Source of the DNA: Burhinus oedicnemus
Taxonomy: Eukaryota > Chordata > Aves > Charadriiformes > Burhinidae
Length of the DNA stretch: 64,000 nucleotides
Direction: 5' to 3'
Assembly (NCBI GenBank): GCA_008921705.1
Contig: VFFE01007510.1
Span: forward strand, 395,788 to 459,787
The translations under genes were made by a program, and so were the position numbers. The notes under the pieces are model-generated. The model saw only the letters and a list, made by a program, of their open reading frames with translations. It was not told the DNA's origin and searched no databases. Shown here piece by piece: positions 26,701 through 37,096 of the stretch (within the stretch, counting starts at the first letter, position 1; each line of letters starts with the position of its first letter).

Positions 26701-29589
26701 ATTATCTTTTACTATAGAGGATACATTCACACCTAATTTACCACACCATCATTCTGGACTGCATTAAATTAAATAGAGTTTCTCAGAATTTACAGTAATA
26801 TGCCCTAGATTAGATTCTAACCAACAATTTCAAAAGGGAGGGAAGGTTTTGGCTGATTTCGTTTCAGGAGCTCAGTGATTCTTCCTGAACAAAGAGTGTG
26901 AGTTCACATTTCTCTGTACAATATTATTGTAGTCATGTTTATGGATGAGGTCCATCAGACAGTACAATATAAAACAACGGACATGATGGCAATCTCTTTC
27001 CTTTTTTTTTATTAGAAAATAAAGATGGACTCTTGCTTAAGAGAAATGACATGTTAATTCAAAAAAAGAGCAACAGAAGAAGATAATAAATACAGGAAAT
27101 TTTTGAGGGAGGGAGGCTAAAAATGAAATAATGAGCTTATGTGGCTGTCTGGGTATGACTTTGGAATTGCTTTATCATGTTTAAATAAATACAGGCTAGT
27201 CTAAAAGTCTTTGAATAAATAAAGACTGATCCAGGAGTCTACTTAGGGAAGTGCGTTTTGACAGGTACATAATAACCACATATGAATAGTAACTACATGC
27301 AGCCTGTTAGCTTCAAGTCACGTGCTCAGCTCATTAAGTCACGGTGCCTAGCTGAGTGACAAATTTACAGATCTTATAATTTGGATTGATGTCATAATTA
27401 TGACATATTCAAATGTAAAAGCTTTCAGATGTGCAAGTAAGGCACAACCTTACTTACCTTTCTCTTTTACCCTCTGAATGAACTGTAAGTTTAGGACATG
27501 AAATAGTCCTAAAAAAATGAAGAATGAAGACGAAGAGCATAGGAGCCAGCCGCCATGCTGCTCTGCTCAGCCTTCTTACAGTTGTCACCGCGTGGCAGAA
27601 GTCCCTGAATATGGCTGCTGTTACACCTTTGCTTCAGGACTTTGGTTACATTTAAAATGACACACAGCTGAAATAAAGGACCACCACCTCCTCTTGTTAG
27701 TTAGGGTGCAGTTTCCAGTCTTCCAAAAGGAGTCGTAAAGTCAGAGGTCAGTAAGATTGCAAGAGTAATAACAGAAATAAAAAGCTAAACAAGTCCAAAT
27801 GGAGCCATAAAAAAGCCTTTTTGCACAAGCCAGCATATTTTCAAATTAGTGTTTTGCAAATCGCTGGTCCTACGCTCATTGCCCTATTTTTCACCCGCTG
27901 CAAATCTCTCTGAGCATCAGTGATGCTGTTGGACGGGACTTGACGCAGCCTACAGCTGTGATGCTGGGAGAGGAGAGCGTGGTATGTGCCACCGCTTCTC
28001 AGCCCGGGGGTGCCTTGCACAATGCCTATGGGGGAAAAGGAAACAGAACACATCCTACATACCCAAACACCTGCAACTGAGACAAGAAACTGAATTGGGA
28101 AAAAGCAAGCTATATAAGAGCATTCAGAACGTATGCTAATTTTGAGCTGAGTGTAGAAACGCTGCACAGGCACTGGGATGTTCTCAAGAAATTTTAGACG
28201 GTCTCTAATAGGAAAGGTTGAGAAGCACCGTCCTCTGACCAGCTGCGTATACCCCTCGCAGGTCAACATCGTTTTGCTGTTCTGTGAGAAAGACATGGAG
28301 GTGACAGAAGTCCTGATCTCTCAGTGTTTGGATCAAGCCATTTGTTTGCAGACTAAAGGCTAAATTGATCATGCAGGAAAATCCAACAGGGAAACTGTGT
28401 CTTGGTTTTCAGGAAAATACTTCAGGAGTCAGGAAATTGCAACTAAGTTTCCATTTTGCTGCAGAAAAATTAAAATGAAGCAAAACAGTAATTTTAGTGG
28501 AGCTTTGACAAAAGCTTGCTCTGCATTAGCTTTACTGGCAGTTATTCTCAGTCAAAGTGAAAAGAAGAAAAAAAAAGTGGGTGAGGAGAAACGACAACTG
28601 AAAAAATAGAGGCCAAAGATTTTTTGGAGGACAACTGCTATGAAAGCCACAGTACATGCACATGGCATAGCCCTTCTGTGAGGGAGATTAAATTTGCTGA
28701 AAATATTCTCTCTCAAGTAGATGGAAAACAAATTTCTGTTCTATCTGTGAACCTCTCACAAGGCCAAATCTGCGCCCATCTACAAAGTAGGTTGTTGGCT
28801 AACTAACCTGGGACTTGTATCTTAACATCATGAAGTCATTGATCTGTAAGGACTAATGGATTTTGCTTTCATAACTTTTATTAGAAGGTTATTTTCAAAT
28901 GGGAAGTATTACTTCTGTATTACGCAAATTTAAGTCTTTCTGACCAGGGCAGTAACCAGTTCATTGTTCTTACATCATATACAAATGCTGGCATGACACC
29001 TTTTTTTTAAATATTCAGACAAGCGATCAGATACAGCCAAAAGCAATTAGTTAAGAAAATAACCCAAGGAGGGCCTGAAATTTCCTTGTGGGGAACAGAT
29101 TAAATAATACCTTGCAATCTGTTTCGAGGCCGTTTGTTCTGATTTTGCAGAAAGCTCCAATCACTTTTGTCAGACTTTATTGACGAGTATTTTAAAGACA
29201 TTAAATTATCTGAAACTATGTGTAGAAGAGCTTACCAGACAAAGAATGAAGTTCATATTTCCATTTTTTATTGGTTTGAAGAGGGGTACCACAAAAAAAT
29301 GTGCTACAGAATACTTGAGGCATGATTCACAAGGACAATTTAGTGACATTTGCCTATCCTCTCGGTTACATCTGCCAGTGATTACTTAAGTCACCTTGCG
29401 TGGACTCCCTGTGACTGTATACCACTTCTACTTCAAAAAGTTTCAGCTTATACATCGCAAAGAGGAAAGAGCAAGTACCAACCAGAGAACAGTGTTGTCT
29501 ATGTGCAAATACACGTATCGGTAGAAAGACCAGACATCCTCTAGAGAGGAGAGTGTGTGTGAATACTGAGTAATCTACTGTGTTGAATC
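23749..29589. other. AT-rich non-coding stretch with enhancer-like patches
   Basis: No gene is recognised. Complex, repeat-free patches at about 24780-25230 and 25840-26100 have the texture of conserved non-coding DNA. A near-canonical E-box context (GTCACGTGCT) occurs at 27318-27325 and a YY1-like GCCGCCATGCTG at about 27550-27561, both isolated. The - strand ORF 27841-28296 (151 codons) resembles nothing I know and its length is within chance expectation for 64 kb. Confidence 0.5.
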
Positions 29590-30545
29590 ATTTCATTAAT
29601 TATTTCCCCCCCATCTGAAGGGCTCTAAGAGCGCAGTGGCCCGGCACTGGCGAGGGAGTGCTCTGCTTCCATCTCTCGGTGAACGAGAGGAAGGACAGCC
29701 AGATGAGACTCATCTGGATTCTTCACTGATCCCCGAGCCAGATGAACATATGCTTCAAAGAGGGAGGACAGCTGTGCTATGACAGACAGGGGAGCACGGA
29801 CAGAGATTGAGTCTCATAAGCTTTTCTCCCAGCGTGTTCCCACCACTGCTCTGGGACTCACCATAACTGCAGCGACATGTGAAGTGTACGGGTTGTGGAG
29901 CCGATCCAAGAAGATGGGGAAAAGGTGCCCGGTTTGCAGCACGGAATCTTTTCACATTACTGTCAGATGCCGATTCCCAGCCATTGAAATCCATATGACT
30001 TTGGGAGGATTCTTCAATAAGCACTGACAAAGAGGGAAAAAAGGACAGAGGAGTGCCTTTGCCAGGGGATATGGCATTGACTGCTGAAGCCGACAAGGCT
30101 GGCAGCAGAAGAAGGACCAAAGCCGAATCCCTGTTGGTGCGCTCAGAGGTGCAGCCGGAGGCAACAAGCACAGGGCACTTCCCAGCTGTCTGGAACCGAG
30201 GACACCGCACGTGTCTGTGGTCTGTGGCAGTACACAAACCCCTGGCACCAGCCTGTGACTGACGTCAGAGCCAGGCAGGAAAGTTGCCTCTCAGATGCTC
30301 GAATTGGTAGGCTCTGGGCTGAGTTAATAAACTCCTGCCACATGTAGTGGGGATGGATGAGAGGGTCCATAGCCCAGGAAGCCGCTCACGCGGCTCCTTC
30401 AGCTGTATAATAAAATCTTGGCTGCTGAGGGCTGTGAAACCCACCTCACAGGACGCCAAGGCAAGGCAGGGTCTCAGCCACACATCAGACCCTCACCACC
30501 TTGCTGCCAGCTGCACAGTATAGACGTGACAGACAGAATTAGAGT
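29590..30545. other. GC-richer, CpG-enriched patch of unknown origin
   Basis: About 950 bp with clearly higher GC (around 50%) and more CpG than its surroundings. ORFs of 60-160 codons overlap on both strands here (for example 29755-30237 on the - strand), and none is recognisable. It contains a full palindromic CRE (TGACGTCA, 30260-30267) and, further on, two AATAAA-type signals in + orientation (about 30326 and 30407). Possibilities are an old LTR or retrocopy, a distal enhancer or promoter, or a non-coding exon. The CRE plus downstream AATAAA order would fit an LTR, but no matching second LTR or TG...CA ends could be established. Confidence 0.35.
30260..30267. promoter_or_regulatory. Consensus cAMP response element (CRE)
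   Basis: Exact 8-bp palindrome TGACGTCA, the CREB/ATF binding consensus, inside the CpG-enriched patch at 29.6-30.5 kb. The motif is seen directly; function is inferred. Confidence 0.4.
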
Positions 30546-33500
30546 CACAGGAATTTCAAAAGCTACAGATTAAGCAACTTTTAAAGACATATCATTACCC
30601 CTTATGTCCATAACAGGAATCTCTGTTACGGTATTTCATGGGGTTTTTTTCCCTTGAAAAAAGTTCTTGTTGATTCTCTCAGAAACTCCAGGTGGACGCT
30701 CATGCGTGCTTCTAATCCCAACTATGGTTGCTGTTAACAACTGTGACAGGACAATTACATGTATTTAAAAAATAACAATGAAAAGAAATTGGCTAATTCA
30801 ATTACTGGACACAAAATTAATTTCTTCACATTATACCGAACCCATTGTCCGTACTTATAATAGAGAACAGATACTACCCAAACTCTTCCATGAAATAAAA
30901 TTCCCAGTTTTATTCCAGCACATCTACCTTGTTCTATATTTCGGTACAAGTCTCCACCTGAAATATTTGCCTGTTTTGAGAGGTGAGCTTGTATTCATCC
31001 ATATTCCGTGGTTTCAAATGCTTGGAGGTTTTAAGTCTAACCATAACTGAATTTTCCTTTAATTTCCACAGTGTAAACTCTTATAATCACTGTTGTGTTA
31101 CGAGGTGGAGGGGGTTTTTTCCTGTTATCATTTGCACTCTGAGTAGTTTCAGCTTAATTGTGATTTTCATGGAAACATGAAGTTGACAAACTAGGTTAAA
31201 GAAAAATATACAAAGCACAAGTATTTGTGCTTTCATTTTACCTTCAGCAAAATATATGAGATTATAAACTGTGTAAAAACCAATACAAAATATAAACTCC
31301 CTTTTGAGAAAACAATCAAATATATGTTATCCTTATGCAACTTCTTCAGTATGGAATTACCTTTACATCTATATTTAAGTTCCATTTACTGAGAGAAAAC
31401 ATGTGTTTAAAGGCTTTCTTGACTCAGGATCATATTTTAAAACTTACATTTTTACTGAGACAAAACAAAGTTCTAAGGAAATGGCATTATGATACGTTCT
31501 ATGACTTTTAAGAGTAATCAGGGATGCCATCATTAAAGAGAAATACTAAAGAGTTTGTGGATCAGCAAGGTAATTAAAAATGAGTATTTTGTTGTTGAAC
31601 CTTAATCTTGATAATTTACTGTTTATTTATCAACACTGATAACCTTGGGACTTTCATTCACTAGAAGCAGACATGTTCAAAATACTATATACTTCTTGCC
31701 ATCCAAATGTCATTTCTTGGGAGATGTAAGTGGCTTTTATGACTACTAGCCTCAAAAAAATTACTTCCACCTAGTGGTCCTTTCTGTTCACTTCCACTTG
31801 AAGACCTAGAAGTGTTTCGCTGCAGAGTTCTCCCATCACCTGGTTACTGAAGTGAACCCCCCTCTCCCACTCTGTGCAACGAAACCTTTTAAAATCTATT
31901 CACTCAAGCTGCTAACGAAGGGGAATAAAATATATTTAGCTCTAGGAACTCTAGGAATAGTGCTAGGAATCTTTGTCTAGCTTGTGATGGAAAAATATAT
32001 TTGATGAAATGGTAAAATGGTAATACCAGTTTATGCCTGAGCTAGGATCAAGAGACCACCAGGGTAGCTCAAGCCCATGGGAAGCTATCTCAAGCACCAG
32101 AGCTGTAGTTCAGTCTGGTTTCTTCAGTTCAGTGCCAGTGACATTTTTCTTCTTATTTGAGTCAACAGACTTTTGGGTTTTGGTGGCTGTTGGCACATAA
32201 TACCAGCCTTTGAAACACTGATTGCTCAGCCAAAGTTAACAGCAACAGCTGCAAAACAAGATGTCATTATCTCTGGGTCTTGCTCTGAGTGAGCTACAAG
32301 TGCGCTGCCATCTGCAAAGAGCAGTTCTCTAATAAGGGGACTTCTGAAGCCTTTGTTTCTGCATATAAACAAGGCAAATTATAAATGTCGCTTGAGGAAA
32401 TCTGAAACTGGACTCTCAGAGATAGACTCTGCGTTTGTTAGATTTGTTGCTACTGCTAAAATAAATCCCTGTAACACTGAGATGCTGTAGCTCTAATCAC
32501 GTTTTGCAAGACAACTTTCCACCCAAATAGCCAAGTGAAGATGATCACTTCTTCAACTCATTTACTCTGTGTCAAAACGGAAGAGTTAGGTTGGGGCTTT
32601 GGTGTGGGGTTTTGGTTGGTTTTTTTTGATGTTCATGGTTTTTTGCATAGCAGCATGCAAAGGTCTATTTGATTCTTTAAAGTCTTCCTAATAGTGTCAG
32701 AGCATTAGACAGCCTGATAAACAGCCACGGCTGTAAAAGAACCATGGTGTTGCATGGGCGTAGCTAAGGAAGATTCAAAGCAGTATTTTGAATAAGGCAG
32801 ACAAGAAATATATAGTCATCTCTGTAACTGCAGCACATTTTTCTAACCCATTGCCTAGTTGATGCTACAAATGTAAGATCTCTAAGCTGTTGCAATACTG
32901 TTGCTTACAGAGAAAAATATATACATGATCAGTAGCTCAGACACACTTTAAATAATTCATTTTGTATCACATTGAAGCAATGTTGGGGACGTGAAAGAAG
33001 ATCATGTTTTTCTGATCAATCTGAAGTCTTTGGCTATTAGTCTGTTTTAATGATAGCCTTAGATTATTTTTTTTTAAGTTGAAGATAGGCAGAAGCTGCT
33101 ATTAACTGAATGTAATCTTGAAGAGTTCATGACCATGACAAATTTTAAATGTCTTGTATTCTACAGGTAAAATATTAAGTTGACTGGAATTACACAGTCA
33201 ACTAACAATTATGTAGACCTAATACTGGAAAATAAGGAACCTAACTTCATGTCCATTAAAGTCAACAGCAATCTACACATTAAAGATCACAAAGTTGAAG
33301 TAAAATTATTTTATTAGATTTATATGGCATTTTTGTACAGAAAGCCTTCTCACGTCCACAGTGTTGTAGATTTTTACAAGTCCGCTTATAATGCATTGCT
33401 CCATCCCTGCCTCTTTTCTGAAAAGTCAGTGACAATTCATTGGAAAAACAATGACAACAGGTTTTATAAAAAAAACAATGAATGCATGGTAATAATCGAA

Positions 33501-33844
33501 TTGTTTGGGTTAAGAAATGAAAGAAGCATGCAACAAGACACATGAACCAGGGAGAGAGGATAGAAAGGCCTGGAAGAAAAAGACGTTGAACGCAACTGCA
33601 GGGCTCTGAAATCGGCACAAGGATTAGGCAGTGGTCAGAACAGAGGGGCTGAACAGCTAGTGAAAGGAAGTGGATTTATAAGCAGGAGTTCGAACAACAT
33701 CAAGGAACGGCTTCAGCGCAGGTCACCAGGAATGGCTGGGCTTGTTCAGAGCTGTGGGAACATTAACAGACTCATAAAAAGCTGAAGTCTTTTATTCATT
33801 TAAACATTTTAAGCATAGCATTTTCAAAAATAAAATTTTCAAAT

Positions 33845-33896
33845 CTTTTTTTTTTCCTGTTATGCAGAACCTTTTTTTTTCCCCCTGTTATGCAGA
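33845..33896. repeat. Imperfect 26-bp tandem duplication
   Basis: Two adjacent copies of a poly-T run followed by CCTGTTATGCAGA (33845-33867 and 33871-33896), differing in T/C run length. Small slippage-type duplication. Confidence 0.85.
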
Positions 33897-35718
33897 TAAA
33901 ATTATTTCCTTTCATTCCTGCAGATTACTCAGTTTTCCTTTTAGGTTGAACATCTGCATATACTTTCTATGTACCTACTAAATCTTCAGGAGAAGACACT
34001 CACTTTGATCGGTTTCATAGCTTTTGACAGAGTAGAACTGTCTTCCTAATATTAAGCAGCTACTGAAGGCTTACTGTCTTCAGTACGAAGTCAATAAGCT
34101 CCAACATATGAGCTTAAAGTTAAACAAGGCTTAAGACTATTTCCTAAACATGGAGGCTTTTCTGAATTGAGGCCTTAGAACAGAACTGGTGCCCTTTAAA
34201 GCGTAGGAAGATACCCAAGCAATATTTTAAGCATTGCAATTAACAAATACAAACACTGTCAACACTTCATAAATATGCTTTATGCTTTTTAATACTCTTT
34301 TGAGCACTATTTCCAAAGAAAGGGAATGTAAGCTAAATTTCCATAAAGACTTCCATATTGCCATGCACTCGGGTGTTTAACTTGGAGTTACACCTACATC
34401 TTTATTTAGGTATGTAACTAAAAATGGCCTGATTTTCTGAGGCAAGACTCTACATGTAGGTACCGTTTTTATTAGGGATAGTTGGAAAAAACAAATTTTC
34501 AGGCCCTCAAGGTCTTCTTCAAGTCTTAAACAAAAGCTTAAACATCAAGCTAAATACCAGTTGCTCTTAGTTATTTTAATCAGCTGAACAAGTCAAAAGA
34601 AGTCTGTTGATACAAAAGGAGCAGAGGGGGATGTTTGCCAGGGAAAAAAGGTGGTGATAAGGTATGAGCAACTAGAAGACAAAGAGGAGACAGCCAGCAA
34701 AAATTTTACTTGGACAGAAGGTGAGATAAAACCAGTGATACAGGTGTGTTCAGTTGGCCAACAGCCTTTGGTATCAAGCAGAGTTATGACTTCCAGTTCT
34801 GAGACTTCTCCTCCACGAGGATCAAGATCAGAAGAACCCAGAAGTGATGGTTTCATGAGGAGTGACTTTCAGGGAGGTTAACACTGACTTTGGTCCTTAT
34901 GATTCAGAACTTGAGGCTTCTATCCCAGAAGTCAAAACGTAAGCCATACAGCCATGAGTGCTACTGCCATGTTAAATTAGTTATGTTTTGGATACAGATT
35001 CCTGGGAGCTGAGAGGGTTTTGATGTGCCTGTGCTCTTACGGCTCTCATGAAAGTTAGCCCTTCTGGACTGCTTCCAATCCTTTTAATTTCAGCCCTACT
35101 AACATACATGCAGTTTTGGCTTCAGTTTTTGTAGCACTCTACTTTGGGATCTACACGGGATACACAGGTGTCTAGACCAGTTTTGCAAAGAGAATTAATA
35201 TGGATTGTTGGCAAGGCACAGTACCACCTTAATCCAGCCTTGTGCCTTTTTGTACCATCTTGCCAGATTGTTTTGGCAGAGTGGTAAATGCAGCAATGTG
35301 TTCTCTCTTGAGATATTAACATTTCTGGATTCGTGGCATGATTTGACAGGATCCAGATGCCAAATATGTATTTTTCCAGTGCTGCTGCCTTCAGGCATAT
35401 CGGTCTCCAGCTTTTTCAGGTGCAGTAGGGAAGCTAAATAATGTTCTCTGTTGAGCCAAAATTTGGAAACTGGAGTTTGGAAAGCTGGGACAAAGCAACT
35501 GGCAAGAAAGACCTGGCAGGATTCAGGATTCAGAGCCAGATTTTCAGAACACCCTGGTCTTGATTCTCACGGTTGCAACCTACGGATCCACGGTGGTTCT
35601 TTATTTAAGCATCGGGCTTCAGGTGCCCGACATCAAGAAGTTACTCAGCCACTAAATCCCTGCCCCTCTCTCGGCTGCACGAGGAAAATGAAGACTTGGA
35701 TAGTGGTTTAACCACCTC

Positions 35719-35740
35719 TTTTTTTTTTTTTTTTTTTTTT
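35719..35740. repeat. Poly(T) homopolymer, T22
   Basis: Uninterrupted run of 22 T about 80 bp before GC content rises sharply into the CpG island. If a + strand transcript started further upstream this would be a U tract; on the - strand it is poly(A). Confidence 0.9.
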
Positions 35741-35831
35741 CCCTATTTGAACATACCGATGCGGGAACAGGAACACAAACAAGCAGGACCCCAGCACTGG
35801 TAGTGTTTCATTTTTTACCACCGCGGCGTAT

Positions 35832-35869
35832 TGCTGCTGCCGCTGCCGCCGCCGCTGCCGCCGCCGCCG
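35832..35869. repeat. GCC/GCT trinucleotide repeat
   Basis: A run of GCT and GCC triplets (alanine codons in one + frame) at the left edge of the island. A + strand ORF translates it as poly-Ala, but nothing else in that ORF is recognisable, so it is more likely promoter or 5' UTR sequence. Confidence 0.85.
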
Positions 35870-36067
35870 TAACACGCGTCCAGGCCAGAGGCTGGGCCGC
35901 TGCCGCCCGGCGCGCTGCGCGCCGCTGCCCCGGCCCCCGCCGCTCACAGCCCCCGGGGACCCGCCGCCCGCCCCGCAGGGAGCCATGGCTGCCCGGGGAG
36001 CCTCCCCGGGACCTGCGGTGGAGCCCGGCCGGGCACCCCCGTGGCGAGCCAACGCCGGTGCCGGGCC

Positions 36068-36085
36068 GGGGCGGGCCGTGACTCA
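36068..36085. promoter_or_regulatory. Sp1/KLF box next to an AP-1 site
   Basis: GGGGCGGG (36068-36075) lies 3 bp from TGACTCA (36079-36085), the AP-1/TRE consensus. Both are exact core matches inside the CpG island. The ACTCAC overlapping the AP-1 site also reads as GTGAGT on the - strand, so the same bases are a possible - strand splice donor (at 36086). Confidence 0.4.
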
Positions 36086-36111
36086 CTCGCCGGAGCCAAG
36101 CGAGGGAACTC

Positions 36112-36130
36112 CCGCCGCCGCCGCCGCCGG
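36112..36130. repeat. (CCG)n trinucleotide repeat
   Basis: Six or so perfect CCG/GCC units, followed by a further GCTCCGCCGCCGG. Short CCG runs are common in CpG-island 5' UTRs and can vary in length. Confidence 0.85.
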
Positions 36131-36150
36131 GCTCCGCCGCCGGTGGCAGA

Positions 36151-36160
36151 GCGCATGTGC
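36151..36160. promoter_or_regulatory. NRF1-like site
   Basis: GCGCATGTGC differs by one base from the palindromic NRF1 consensus GCGCATGCGC, a factor typical of TATA-less CpG-island promoters. It lies just upstream of the pyrimidine tract. Binding is inferred. Confidence 0.35.
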
Positions 36161-36191
36161 GGAGGCTCCCTGCCTCCGCGCCGCTCCTCGC

Positions 36192-36285
36192 ACCCTCCCT
36201 CCCTCCTTCCCTCCCTGCCTCTCCGCCGCCCTCCTTCCCTCCCTCCCCTCCTCCCTCCCCTCTCTCTCTCTCTCTCTCTCTCCCT
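36192..36285 (+). repeat. Pyrimidine tract with (CCCT)n and (CT)n
   Basis: Almost pure C/T on the + strand for about 95 bp: CCCT/CCTT units, then an uninterrupted (CT)n at 36259-36283. On the - strand it is (GA)n, a GAGA-type sequence. Mirror-repeat polypurine/polypyrimidine DNA in promoters can form triplex (H-DNA) structures and tends to exclude nucleosomes. In a + strand transcript it would be a 5' UTR pyrimidine-rich tract. Confidence 0.85.
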
Positions 36286-36447
36286 GCCTGCCCGCCGCCC
36301 GTCCGCCTGCCGCCGCCTCCCTCTCCCCGCCGGCTGGGTGCTGAAGTTGGGCGGATGGCAGCAAACCCGCTCCTCCGCTAGGGACGAGCCGCACCAGCCC
36401 TTCCCGGGATCGCTCAGCGCCAACCGCACGCAGCCGGGCGGGGGTGG
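36286..36447 (+). other. Candidate first-exon sequence ending at a GTAAGG donor
   Basis: Sequence 3' of the pyrimidine tract runs to TGG|GTAAGG (GT at 36448-36449), a good 5' splice-site match. No long convincing ORF uses this exon, so it would be 5' UTR. The start is arbitrary because the transcription start site cannot be read from the sequence. It is one of two plausible + strand first exons; the other ends at 37090. Confidence 0.3.
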
Positions 36448-36453
36448 GTAAGG
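36448..36453 (+). other. Candidate 5' splice site
   Basis: TGG|GTAAGG, matching the vertebrate donor consensus at GT, A+3, A+4 and G+5. It lies within the CpG island, downstream of the pyrimidine tract and promoter-type boxes. Confidence 0.35.
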
Positions 36454-36461
36454 CGCTCCGC

Positions 36462-36472
36462 TTTTATTTAAG
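36462..36472. promoter_or_regulatory. TATA-like string in a low-GC valley
   Basis: TTTTATTTAAG (CTTAAATAAAA on the other strand) sits in a short AT-rich valley (about 36455-36532) between the GC-rich parts of the island. It is not a canonical TATA box and could serve either strand. The valley runs into the assembly gap. Confidence 0.2.
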
Positions 36473-36532
36473 CCTTGAACCGTGTTAAACGGCATCAAAA
36501 TGTCTGCTTTATACTGGTGCACGGAGTAAGGG

Positions 36533-36582
36533 NNNNNNNNNNNNNNNNNNNNNNNNNNNNNNNNNNNNNNNNNNNNNNNNNN
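36533..36582. other. Assembly gap (50 N)
   Basis: Exactly 50 N inside the CpG island, directly followed by (GT)n and a GT-rich minisatellite. The round number suggests a placeholder, so the true length is unknown. Coordinates and ORFs crossing it should not be trusted. Confidence 0.98.
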
Positions 36583-36616
36583 AGTGTGTGTGTGTGAGTG
36601 AGTGTGTATGTGTGCA
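36583..36616. repeat. (GT)n microsatellite at the gap edge
   Basis: GT-rich alternating run with AGTGAG interruptions immediately right of the N gap, so the left part of the repeat is probably within the gap. Confidence 0.85.
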
Positions 36617-36654
36617 ACAACGGGCGGCTGCGGCGCCGAGGCTGCAAGGTGGGG

Positions 36655-36705
36655 TGCGTGTGCGTGTCCGTGTGCGTGTCCGTGTGCGTGTCCGTGTGTG
36701 TGTCT
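36655..36705. repeat. 12-bp GT-rich minisatellite
   Basis: Three perfect copies of TGCGTGTCCGTG (36661-36696) with degenerate partial copies on both sides. Because 12 is a multiple of 3 and the unit has no stop codon, it creates artificial Val-Arg/Cys-Val repeat ORFs on both strands; these are not genes. The largely alternating purine-pyrimidine pattern is Z-DNA prone. Confidence 0.9.
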
Positions 36706-37090
36706 CCCTGCCCGCGATGCACAAAGGGGTGGGGAGAGGTGCCGCCGGGCTCTGCCCGCGCCCTCCCCCGCCGACCCCCCCTCCTGCCCCCGAGGTTTGT
36801 GTCTGGGGTGCCGCCGCTGCGCCGGGCGATGCCGCGGGGCATCCGCCGCACCGGGCGGTGCTGCCCAGCCCGGGGAGGGGGAGGGACCGGGCCGCCCCCG
36901 GGGAAGCCGGGGGCATGGGCTGGCGGTGTGACAGCCGCCGGCTCGTAGAGGAGGCAGCGCTCCTCCTGCCTTTCCCCTTGACCTTTCCCTCCCTGTAACG
37001 CGGGTCTGTTTGGCGGGGGGGAGGCGTTGTAATTATTATTATTAGTGTTGTTGCTGCGGTTATCATTTTAATCCGAGGAGCCGGCGGAAG

Positions 37091-37096
37091 GTGAGG
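37091..37096 (+). other. Candidate 5' splice site
   Basis: AAG|GTGAGG, the closest consensus donor in the island, just after the sequence GGAGCCGGCGGAAG. It would end a + strand exon at 37090. The sequence before it (about 36.7-37.09 kb) has no recognisable coding frame, so this would be a non-coding first exon or alternative to the donor at 36448. Confidence 0.4.

Larger units (their letters stand above)
30546..35820. other. AT-rich non-coding stretch upstream of the CpG island
   Basis: No gene is recognised. It contains an imperfect 26-bp tandem duplication (33845-33896) and a T22 run (35719-35740) just before the island. ORFs of 60-112 codons occur on both strands and overlap each other (33.3-33.6, 34.6-34.9, 35.1-35.4 kb); none resembles a known protein. 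Confidence 0.55.
35985..36344 (+). other. Unrecognised 119-codon ORF with strong Kozak start
   Basis: Starts at ATG 35985 in a strong context (GGAGCCATGG, G at -3 and +4) and ends inside the pyrimidine tract. The predicted product is Ala/Pro/Arg-rich, then becomes Ser/Leu/Pro repeats where the (CCT)n and (CT)n tract is translated, which is the signature of a composition-driven ORF. It resembles no family I know. It could be a genuine N-terminus or an upstream ORF if a + strand transcript begins left of 35985, but most likely is not coding. Confidence 0.15.

Noticed and set aside
27841..28296. 151-codon ORF on the - strand
   Set aside because: Unrecognised sequence, no splice or promoter context, overlapping shorter + strand frame; consistent with chance.
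29755..30237. 160-codon ORF on the - strand in the CpG-enriched patch
   Set aside because: Several other frames are also open here because of base composition; peptide not recognised and no start or splice context.
33685..33700. GAGTTCGAAC as a tRNA or tRNA-derived SINE B box
   Set aside because: No A box at the right distance and no cloverleaf can be drawn from the flanks.
36588..36998. Several overlapping 110-180-codon ORFs with Val-Arg or Thr-His-Thr repeats
   Set aside because: They are produced by the 12-bp GT-rich minisatellite and GC-rich sequence; some - strand frames even read through the N gap.
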